Assembly: GCF_049723905.1 (NCBI RefSeq)
Contig: NZ_JBJKFD010000001.1
Coordinates: 1,550,001-1,614,000 of the forward strand
Source: G963665185 sp049723905
Lineage (GTDB): Bacteria; Desulfobacterota; Desulfovibrionia; Desulfovibrionales; Desulfovibrionaceae
Reading direction: 5' to 3'
DNA length: 64,000 bases
Under the pieces are notes generated by a model. The model did not search any database. It was not told the DNA's origin and saw nothing but the letters and a program-made list of their open reading frames with translations. Position 1 is the stretch's first letter, and each line of letters starts with the position of its first letter. Both the position numbers and the translations under genes were made by a program. Positions 1 through 7,119 of the stretch are shown here, in pieces.

Positions 1-20
1 AACCGTGCTGTGGGTCGGAA

Positions 21-341
21 TCAGGACTCGGAAGTGTAGCCGAACTCGATCTTCGACTTGGTAAAAAAGATGCGCAGGCCGCTTTCTTTAATACGAAGCA
101 TCAGTTTGTCGTACTCGTCAAAGGTCAGTGCCATATCCACCTGCACCGGCGGATCTTCGAAACCGAAAATAGTATCGCCGTGATAGCGGCCGTCATGTCC
201 GAAACCTTCTTTACCGGAAAAGAGCGTTGCGCCCCGGATTCCGATTTTCTTGGCTTCATCGACAAGCCACCCGGCAATGGAAGCACCGTTGTATTCCCTG
301 TTCTGCTGGGTAAAAAACTTTACAAGATATCCTTCTTTCAT
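21..341 (-). CDS. DUF190 (PII-like) family protein
   Basis: Small soluble protein of the DUF190/COG1993 family, about 106 residues. The family has a PII-like fold and no settled biochemical role; relatives often lie next to the fluoride channel gene crcB, which would fall outside this window. I place the start at the ATG at 341 because AGAGGTGG lies just upstream and the protein then begins MKEGYLVKFF, as is usual for the family. A longer reading frame would add 21 unconvincing residues. The glycine-rich segment in the middle (GFGHDGRYHG) is typical. It is the last gene seen on the minus strand at this edge, 133 bases downstream of the Crp/Fnr gene, and could be cotranscribed with it. Confidence 0.75.
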   Translation of the reverse strand: MKEGYLVKFFTQQNREYNGASIAGWLVDEAKKIGIRGATLFSGKEGFGHDGRYHGDTIFGFEDPPVQVDMALTFDEYDKLMLRIKESGLRIFFTKSKIEFGYTSES

Positions 342-474
342 CAATTTGCCACCTCTACAAAAGTCACCGCCAAGGAGAAACACATATCGAGAGTTTTTCC
401 TCAACTAAAAAAATTATTTACAATCAACACCACAAACAAACAATGATCCAGGTCACTGAAAGCAAGAATTCTCC

Positions 475-1176
475 CTAAAGAAGAAAAAAAGGGCTGGTAG
501 ACAATTCTTTCAATTGGTCGATATCGAGAATACGGATGGTGCCGCGCGCCTTGGAGAGCAGCCCGGCTTCCTGCAGGCGGGAAATAATGCGGGCAGCCGT
601 TTCCCGGGTAACCCCGGTCATTTCGGCCACGTCGTTATTGGTAAGCGGCAACTCCAGCCCTATTCTGGCCGAAAGCATTGCCAGGGAATTCAAAACGCGC
701 TTTTCCGCACTCTCGTCTATGATGTCCAGAATGCGGCTGTAAGCCCCGTCCAGCAGGCGGGCCAACACCCCGTAAATGGCAGCCGCCACATCAGGATTTT
801 CAAGTACCCACTCCCGAAAAACCTTGCTGGGGATGGCAAGCAGCGTGGTCTTTTCCGCAACTCGGGCGGAAAAAACACGTGGGCCGGACCGAAAGCTGGT
901 CACCCCGTTGAGCGTCATTCCCCGCACCGCAATCATATAGGTGAAAACCTTTCCCGAGGGAGCTGTTTTGGAGAGCGTTACCCTGCCCTCTTCAACCATA
1001 TAGAAATTATCCGAGTCATCCCCGGCTTCAAAGACATAATCGCCCTTTTGATAGGCAATCCGCCGAACGCTGCGGGCCAATTCGGAAAGCGCTTCGGACG
1101 ACGCCAGCCGCAGGCTGATTTCCGTGCGCAAAGTTTCTATTGTCCGCTTCTCGTCGTCCATGTGTTTTTCTGCCAT
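475..1176 (-). CDS. Crp/Fnr family transcriptional regulator
   Basis: Cytoplasmic DNA-binding regulator of about 233 residues. An N-terminal cyclic-nucleotide-type sensor domain (about residues 25-140, with the GDYVFEAGDDSDNFYMVEEG strand-turn region) is followed by the long dimer helix and a C-terminal winged helix (about 175-225). The recognition helix contains TGVTRETAARIISRLQ. No N-terminal Cys cluster for an iron-sulfur centre is visible, so it is not a classical oxygen-sensing Fnr. The effector is unknown; in sulfate reducers such proteins often sense nitrosative or redox stress, which is inference here. The start is ambiguous: TTG at 1206 and ATG at 1176 or 1161 are all in frame, and 1176 is chosen. 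It is transcribed away from the TolC/ABC operon and may control it. Confidence 0.85.
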   Translation of the reverse strand: MAEKHMDDEKRTIETLRTEISLRLASSEALSELARSVRRIAYQKGDYVFEAGDDSDNFYMVEEGRVTLSKTAPSGKVFTYMIAVRGMTLNGVTSFRSGPRVFSARVAEKTTLLAIPSKVFREWVLENPDVAAAIYGVLARLLDGAYSRILDIIDESAEKRVLNSLAMLSARIGLELPLTNNDVAEMTGVTRETAARIISRLQEAGLLSKARGTIRILDIDQLKELSTSPFFLL

Positions 1177-1618
1177 GTATTTTCCGCCATGTGTTTTCCG
1201 CTCCAAAAGGTGGGATAACCAGAGGGGGCAGCTTCAAAAAAAATCCGATTCCGTAATTTTCAAGAACAGCACGATGAACGGCAAAAGGCAAATTCATTCC
1301 TCCAAAGGCCGGGCTTCGACCAGAAACGAGTACGGCGGTCCGGCCACGCTACAGGCAAACGGGAAAACACCATCCGGCTTTCCGTTCTAAGAATTTCACA
1401 GCAACCGAAAGCAAGTCCAGTGCTCGACGAAACTGTGCTTTGTGGGTATACACAGAACACTTTTAAGTAAAAATTGCATAATGGCATCCATCTCTCGGGG
1501 GGGACCGATACATGCCTGCTCACACCCTGTGCAACCGAAGCTTCATTTTTTCCCCAGTTCGCCATTGGGCTCATCTCAACCATTTGCAGTGGGTTCCATA
1601 CCTTTGCCCTTTTACAAA
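1177..1618. other. Intergenic region between divergent Crp/Fnr and TolC genes
   Basis: No convincing gene is present: the reading frames here lack ribosome sites and family-like composition. The region must hold promoters for both divergent units. The only clear element is the inverted repeat at 1435-1460. In-frame upstream starts for the TolC gene exist at 1442 (GTG) and 1481 (ATG) but have no ribosome site. Confidence 0.5.
1435..1460. promoter_or_regulatory. Inverted repeat, candidate Crp/Fnr-type operator
   Basis: Two ten-base arms, GTGCTTTGTG and CACAGAACAC, are complementary at eight positions around a six-base spacer. The TTGTG/CACAG halves resemble Crp/Fnr family sites, although the spacing between the TGTG and CACA cores is two bases shorter than in the classical E. 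coli Crp site. It lies about 160 bases upstream of the TolC start and 260 bases from the divergent Crp/Fnr gene. Regulation of the efflux operon by that protein is inference. Confidence 0.35.
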
Positions 1619-3259
1619 ATGATGCAGCCGTTCCTTAAAAAACACCTTCGCACCCCGTTCTTCGGCTACATGGTTGAAGTGTTTTTTCTGCTGCTTCTGG
1701 CCGTTCCGCTCCAGGCTGCGTATGCGGATAATGCCACCATGCAGCCTTCCACCGGCGGGCCGGACTCACTCATTCCCCAGCTTGAGATACAAAACGGCAC
1801 CCTGGGCATCAGCCTGGCGGACACGGTCTACCTGACCATCCGCAACAACGTGAATGCCCGCACCGGCTATCTCGACCGCGTGCTTGCCAAATTCGACCTC
1901 AAAAAGGCGGAATCCAAGTTCGAGCCCAACGTCAACCTGGACGGCAGCGCCAATATCCAGACGTCGCAGACCTACCAGAAAAAGCAGAATGCCGATGGGG
2001 ATGGAGACGACACCAGCCAGTGGAACGCCGGGGGCAAACTCTCGGCCACCCAAAAAATTCCCACCGGTGCGGAACTCAAATTCATCTGGGACAACCAGCA
2101 CGATGAATCCCTCTCCCGGCACGCGACGGGTGGAACCAAATCCACCATGAGCCTGACCCTGGAACAGCCACTGCTGAAGGGTGCGGGGACCGAGGTCAAC
2201 AGGGCTTCCATTGAACTGGCCCGGCTCTCGGACCAAATCAATATCCTCTCGCTGCGCGATTCGCTCAGTTCGCTCATCAACGAGGGCGTGGACCTCTTCT
2301 ACAACTATGTGCAGGCTTCGGAAAACCTGGAAATCCAGATTCAGGGGCTGAAGCGCTCCAAACGGCTGCTGGAGATCAACCGCGTCAAAGTGAGCATGGG
2401 GCGCATGGCAGCCAGCGACATGATCCAGGCCGAGGCCGATGTTGCAGCCCGCGAACTGCAGATAGAAGAAGCCCGCAACACTCTGGACGGCGCAAGGCGC
2501 AGTTTTCTGAACCACCTGGAGCTGGACCCCAACCTGGGCATAACCCCCCTGGACGGGCGCAAGTACCCGGAAACCAGTCCCAACTACAAAGATTGCATGG
2601 AGCTGGCGCTAAAAAACAACCTATCCTACCTGAATAAAAAATATGCCCTGCGTACGGCCCAGATAAACTACATGTTGGCAAAAGACGACCGCAAATGGGA
2701 CTTGAGGGCCGGAGTGGGCGTAACCGAAACCGTGTCCGGAGTAACCAACGGTGACGATTACAACCAAAACGAATGGGTAGCCCGGCTGCGCCTGGAAGCT
2801 CCCATCAACTTTTACGGCGACGACCTGCTGGCCCGGAAACGGCGCCTGCTGTTCGCCGAAATCAGCGAACGCAAAGCCGAGCTGCAACTGAACAAGGCCA
2901 AGCTGGACCTGCAGACAAAGGTAGCCAACGCGGTGCGCAACGTGAACATCCGCCGCAAACTCATAAAACTGGCCACAAACGACCGGGAACTCAAAAAACT
3001 CCAGCTCCAAAACGAACAGGCCAAACTCATGGCAGGACGTTCCGCCAACTTCCAGGTTGTCACCTACCAGGACCAACTTCTGGAAGCCGAACGCAACGAA
3101 GTGAGCCAGATCATTTCCTATGTTCGCGCAATCACGACCCTGGATCAGATTCTGGGCACGACAATGGCAACCTGGAACATAGAATTCAGACAAAACGACA
3201 AGCGCCTGGAAGAAAAATTGAACGACCAAATCCGCCCCTTGGTCTGGACCTGGTGGTAA
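1619..3259 (+). CDS. TolC family outer membrane efflux protein
   Basis: Outer-membrane channel of a tripartite export system, about 546 residues. A hydrophobic signal segment (FFLLLLAVPLQAAYA) is followed by two outer-membrane-efflux repeats. They have long amphipathic helices rich in A, E, Q and R, and the ASDMIQAEADVAARELQIEE helix pattern of OEP proteins. The start is uncertain: 1619 or 1622 (ATG ATG) gives a 36-residue leader, 1670 gives a short classical one, and no clear ribosome site supports either. Nineteen bases separate its stop from the adaptor gene, and the ABC ATPase and permease follow, so it is the dedicated outer-membrane partner of that exporter. Confidence 0.88.
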   Translation: MMQPFLKKHLRTPFFGYMVEVFFLLLLAVPLQAAYADNATMQPSTGGPDSLIPQLEIQNGTLGISLADTVYLTIRNNVNARTGYLDRVLAKFDLKKAESKFEPNVNLDGSANIQTSQTYQKKQNADGDGDDTSQWNAGGKLSATQKIPTGAELKFIWDNQHDESLSRHATGGTKSTMSLTLEQPLLKGAGTEVNRASIELARLSDQINILSLRDSLSSLINEGVDLFYNYVQASENLEIQIQGLKRSKRLLEINRVKVSMGRMAASDMIQAEADVAARELQIEEARNTLDGARRSFLNHLELDPNLGITPLDGRKYPETSPNYKDCMELALKNNLSYLNKKYALRTAQINYMLAKDDRKWDLRAGVGVTETVSGVTNGDDYNQNEWVARLRLEAPINFYGDDLLARKRRLLFAEISERKAELQLNKAKLDLQTKVANAVRNVNIRRKLIKLATNDRELKKLQLQNEQAKLMAGRSANFQVVTYQDQLLEAERNEVSQIISYVRAITTLDQILGTTMATWNIEFRQNDKRLEEKLNDQIRPLVWTWW

Positions 3260-3278
3260 CAACAAAAGGCGATAGATA

Positions 3279-5153
3279 ATGGAACAGGAACATTTTGTAG
3301 CCGGAGCAATCCTCGACGCCATGCGGGACGGCGTGCTGACCCTGGATATGACGGGCCGGATAGCCTTCTGCAACCCGGCAGCCGGAGAGTTTTTCGGCAT
3401 GTCTCCGGAATCCCTGGTAGGCAAGCCATTCCACGAAATCGCCCTGGCCGCACCTCCTGACCTGTCTGAAAATTCCGGAGAAGCGGACGAATTCTCCATG
3501 CCACAGGACGATCTGATGCAGGTGGTTCTGGATACCATCTACGAGCAGAAAACCATACGCAACCGGGTACTGGACCTGCGTGTGAACGGCGGAGAAACGC
3601 GCAGCCTGTCCGTGAGCGCAACTCATTTGCGCGACAACGAAGGCCAGCTTACCGGAGCGGTGCTGGTCCTGGCCGACATTACGGAAATGCAGCGGCTGCA
3701 CGAGGCCGAACGCCGCCTCAACCAGGAACTCAAAGATGCTGTCCGACAAATCGACAGCAACAACCAGGAACTCAAAGAAAGCGTCAAGCGCGGCCGCCGT
3801 ACCCGGATAATGATCGCCTGCGCGGCATTGCTGCTTTTTATCGGAGTAGGCGGCTACCTGTGGCAGGGCGACCTGCTGGACATGATGAGCGACTCTTCCG
3901 ACAGAAGAGACACTCCCCCCGGGACATTCGATGGCGGGGAAGAAAATGCGGCCAGCCTGCCTTCAATCGTTGTCGAACCCCGTCCCCTTTCCCGCTCCAT
4001 ATCGCTTTCCGGCACGGTGGCGCCGCGTGAGGAAGTCACCTTGTCCGCGCCCTTTCCCGCCGCCATCAAGCAAAAGAATTTCTTTTACGGCCAACGGGTC
4101 AAGCGCGGCGACATACTGCTGACGCTCGACACCACGGAAATCCAAAGCCAGATGCGCGATGCGCGGTCTGCCTTCATCAAGGCGGGCAAAAGGCTCAAGG
4201 AACTCCAATCCTGGACGAGCGGACCGGAAATGTCCAAGGCACGGCGAGATCTTTCTCAATGCCAAAGCAAGCTGCAGCGTGCCAAACAAACCATGGAAGA
4301 CAACAAAATCCTGCTCGACAAGGGAATTATTCCAGCCACGGAATACGAAAACTCGCAGCACAGCTATGAAGATACCAAAATGCAGCTGCTCTCGGCTCAG
4401 GAATCCCTGGAGTCGATCATGCGCCAGGGCGACGACGAAACCCGGGAAATAGCCCGCATGGAGCTGGCAAACGCCAAGGCAAAATACGAACAGCTCCAGC
4501 ACAAGCTTTCTCTGGCCGTGGTCCGCGCTCCCGTATCCGGCATAGCCATCCGGCCCACGACGCAAAACAACGAAAAGGTCAAGGACCTGGAAACAGGCGC
4601 CAGCGTTCAGGAAGGACAGGCCCTGCTCTCCGTTGGCAGTCTGGAAGGCTTGTCCATAATGGCCAAGGTCGACGAACTGGACATCAACAATTTGCAGGTG
4701 GGACAAAAGGTCGCGGTTACCGGTGACGCCTTCCCCGGCATCTCGCTGGAAGGAAAAATCGTCCACCTTTCCTCGCAGGCATTGGTCGAAGGACAGGTTC
4801 CCGTGTTCGAGGCAGTCATCCGCCTGGATGAACTGCCCGACGAGCTGAAAGACATCGTGCGCCTGGGCATGACGGCCCACATGCGGGTCATCATCTATTC
4901 CAACCCCAAGGCGCTCACCGTGCCCCTCGGCGCGGTCCAGATGGTACAGGGCGAAAGCATGGTGCGGGTACTCACCCCCAACGGTTCCATCCGTCCCGTC
5001 AAGGTGGTTACAGGCTATACCACGCTGAACTCCGTGGAAATCGTATCCGGTCTCGAAGCAGGCGCCCGTGTCCTCTTCACACCACAGGCTGGCGCATTTG
5101 TTTCCTCCGGTCCGGACTCTGGATCGCAATCCCGAGGGGTGGGTCGGCGATGA
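3279..5153 (+). CDS. PAS domain fused to periplasmic adaptor (membrane fusion protein)
   Basis: A 624-residue fusion. Residues 1-135 form a cytoplasmic PAS sensor domain (DGVLTLDMTGRIAFCNPAA, ending VLADITEMQRLHEAE). Residues 136-170 are a charged coiled coil, and about 177-194 a transmembrane helix. The rest is a HlyD/MacA-type adaptor: lipoyl half-motifs, a long alpha-hairpin (about 300-400) and beta-barrel domains, with APVSGIAI marking the second lipoyl half. Ordinary MacA-type adaptors start with the membrane anchor and have no sensor. The operon context (TolC just upstream, MacB-type ATPase overlapping its 3' end by four bases) shows it bridges the ABC permease and TolC. Sensing of a cytoplasmic ligand or redox state to gate or tune export is inference. 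Confidence 0.88.
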   Translation: MEQEHFVAGAILDAMRDGVLTLDMTGRIAFCNPAAGEFFGMSPESLVGKPFHEIALAAPPDLSENSGEADEFSMPQDDLMQVVLDTIYEQKTIRNRVLDLRVNGGETRSLSVSATHLRDNEGQLTGAVLVLADITEMQRLHEAERRLNQELKDAVRQIDSNNQELKESVKRGRRTRIMIACAALLLFIGVGGYLWQGDLLDMMSDSSDRRDTPPGTFDGGEENAASLPSIVVEPRPLSRSISLSGTVAPREEVTLSAPFPAAIKQKNFFYGQRVKRGDILLTLDTTEIQSQMRDARSAFIKAGKRLKELQSWTSGPEMSKARRDLSQCQSKLQRAKQTMEDNKILLDKGIIPATEYENSQHSYEDTKMQLLSAQESLESIMRQGDDETREIARMELANAKAKYEQLQHKLSLAVVRAPVSGIAIRPTTQNNEKVKDLETGASVQEGQALLSVGSLEGLSIMAKVDELDINNLQVGQKVAVTGDAFPGISLEGKIVHLSSQALVEGQVPVFEAVIRLDELPDELKDIVRLGMTAHMRVIIYSNPKALTVPLGAVQMVQGESMVRVLTPNGSIRPVKVVTGYTTLNSVEIVSGLEAGARVLFTPQAGAFVSSGPDSGSQSRGVGRR

Positions 5154-5818
5154 TAGAGCTGCGCGACATACACAAATCCTACATGCTCGGCCCGGTGGAG
5201 GTGGAAATCCTCAAGGGGGTCGACCTCACCGTCCAGGCCGGCGAACTGCTCGCCATACTGGGAACGTCCGGCTGCGGCAAAAGCACGCTCATGAACATCA
5301 TGGGCTTTTTGGACACACCCACCTCGGGCACATACTCCTTTAACGGCACCATGTCCCACGGTTACACCGACGATGAACTTTCCCGCATCCGCAACCAAAA
5401 CATCGGATTCGTATTCCAGCAGTTCAACCTGCTGGGCAAGCTGACCGCTTTGGACAACGTCTGCCTGCCCCTCATCTACAGGGGAACCCCCAAACGAGAA
5501 CGCATGGACAGGGCCATGGAAATGCTCGGCCGGGTGGGCATGGAGGAACGCGCCCTTCACCGGCCATCTGAACTTTCCGGCGGGCAACAGCAACGGGTGG
5601 CCATTGCCCGTGCCCTGTGCGGCCAGCCCTCCATCATCCTGGCGGACGAACCTACAGGCGCGCTGGACACCAACACCAGCAACGAAATCATGGAGCTGTT
5701 CATGGCTCTCAACTCGCGCGAAGCCATTACCGTGATTCTCATTACCCACGATCCTTCCCTTGCCAAGCGCTGCAAACGTTCAGTGCACATGAAGGACGGA
5801 CGGGTGACCGAACAATGA
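5150..5818 (+). CDS. MacB-type ABC transporter ATP-binding protein
   Basis: ATPase of 222 residues that powers the adjacent FtsX/MacB-type permease. Walker A GTSGCGKST is near residue 40, the signature LSGGQQQRVAIARAL near 140, and Walker B ILADEPTGALD just after. The spacing is typical of the LolD/MacB group of exporters and mechanotransmitters. Its ATG overlaps the adaptor stop by four bases and its TGA overlaps the permease ATG, indicating translational coupling. These exporters move macrolides, peptides, lipoproteins or siderophores from the periplasm through TolC; the substrate here cannot be told from sequence. Confidence 0.93.
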   Translation: MIELRDIHKSYMLGPVEVEILKGVDLTVQAGELLAILGTSGCGKSTLMNIMGFLDTPTSGTYSFNGTMSHGYTDDELSRIRNQNIGFVFQQFNLLGKLTALDNVCLPLIYRGTPKRERMDRAMEMLGRVGMEERALHRPSELSGGQQQRVAIARALCGQPSIILADEPTGALDTNTSNEIMELFMALNSREAITVILITHDPSLAKRCKRSVHMKDGRVTEQ

Positions 5819-7005
5819 GCCTGAACGAGAATTTCAACGAATCCGTCCGCTCCCTTTGGGCCTCCAAGCAGCGTACCGCGCTTGCGCTCATCGGCATCGT
5901 CATCGGCATCGGATCGGTCATCGCCATGGTCACCATAGGCCGCATTGTGGAGCAGGAGGCGTTGCGAAATTTCAAAGAGCTGGGCACGGATATCTGCAAC
6001 GTCAGCCTGAACCGCCAGGGGGGAGGATCAGATTCCGGTAAAATGAGTTTTCAGCTGCAGGATGTTCTCACCCTACCGCAGCACTGCCCGGAAATCGTTC
6101 AGGTTGGGCCGTACGCCAGCATATACGGCACAATCACCAAAGATGGGAAACGGCTTGAATGTCCGGCTCTGGGGGTGGACCAAAATTTTGCCCGTATTTT
6201 CAAAATTCCCATTATCGAAGGACGGTTTATCTCCAATCTGGATCAAAGTTCTCCTTTCTGCGTACTCAGCGAAGGGGTGCAAAAAAAACTTCAGGAAATG
6301 GGAGCTCCCACCAAAATAGGCGATGAGATCGTCTTCGACGGCAAGATCTACATGGTCGTCGGCATAACCAAGTCGGTTCCCATGGGCGGTTTCCGTCCAT
6401 ACGCCATCAATGAAGGCATCATGCTGCCCATCATGACGGTGTTACGCAGTCCCAAACGTCCGGGTATCACTGTATTCAGTGCCCGCATGGCTACGGAACA
6501 TACCAGGGTTCAGGCAGTAGACCAAATTCAGCGATATTTCCGCAGTGTCGAGCGTCCCTTGCCGGTAAAAATAGTTACTGCCGAGCAGATAGTGGAACAA
6601 ATGCAAAAACAGATGCGCATGTTCACCCTGCTGCTGGCCGCCATCGGCTCCATTTCGCTTATTGTCGGCGGCGTGGGTGTAATGAACGTGATGCTGGTTT
6701 CCGTGTCGGAACGGCGCCGGGAAATAGGCATTCGCCGCGCATTGGGGGCCAGACAGCGGGACATCCAGACGCAGTTTCTGGTGGAGTCGGTCCTGCTCTC
6801 CTTTGTGGGCGGACTTCTGGGGATGATTCTGGGCGTGGGTGCGTCCTACGTTGTCTGCCAGTTCACGGACTGGCAATTCCTTGTTTCGCAGAACGCCATC
6901 ATACTGGGCGTGGGCGTCTCCGCTGCCGTGGGCATGTTTTTCGGTTATTATCCGGCCCGGCAGGCCTCGCGGCTGAGCCCCATCGACGCCTTGCGTGCCG
7001 ACTAA
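5815..7005 (+). CDS. MacB/FtsX-type ABC transporter permease
   Basis: Inner-membrane permease of 396 residues. One N-terminal transmembrane helix (ALALIGIVIGIGSVIAMVTIG, about 20-42) is followed by a large MacB_PCD periplasmic domain (about 50-260). Three C-terminal helices form the FtsX domain, with the conserved SERRREIGIRRALGARQRDI loop and a final GYYPARQASRLSPIDALR. The start is the ATG overlapping the ATPase stop (ATGA). A strong terminator follows. The ATPase is a separate protein here, so this is the split form of MacB. Confidence 0.93.
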   Translation: MSLNENFNESVRSLWASKQRTALALIGIVIGIGSVIAMVTIGRIVEQEALRNFKELGTDICNVSLNRQGGGSDSGKMSFQLQDVLTLPQHCPEIVQVGPYASIYGTITKDGKRLECPALGVDQNFARIFKIPIIEGRFISNLDQSSPFCVLSEGVQKKLQEMGAPTKIGDEIVFDGKIYMVVGITKSVPMGGFRPYAINEGIMLPIMTVLRSPKRPGITVFSARMATEHTRVQAVDQIQRYFRSVERPLPVKIVTAEQIVEQMQKQMRMFTLLLAAIGSISLIVGGVGVMNVMLVSVSERRREIGIRRALGARQRDIQTQFLVESVLLSFVGGLLGMILGVGASYVVCQFTDWQFLVSQNAIILGVGVSAAVGMFFGYYPARQASRLSPIDALRAD

Positions 7006-7028
7006 GACCATTCTCCGCACAAAAGAAA

Positions 7029-7068
7029 CCGGTGCCTGACCATTGATCAGACACCGGGATTATTTTTT
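7029..7068. terminator. Rho-independent terminator
   Basis: CCGGTG and CACCGG arms, extended inward by CTGA/TCAG with one mismatch, enclose a short loop and are followed by a run of six T. It ends the efflux operon and lies between converging genes. Confidence 0.8.
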
Positions 7069-7119
7069 CAGCTCTGCAATGAAAGCCGGGCCTCGGCCCG
7101 CCATCCGCGCTCTTCGCTC

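Noticed and set aside
1260..1583. A 107-codon minus-strand frame between the Crp/Fnr and TolC genes
   Set aside because: Cys/Trp/Ser-rich composition, no ribosome site and no family resemblance.
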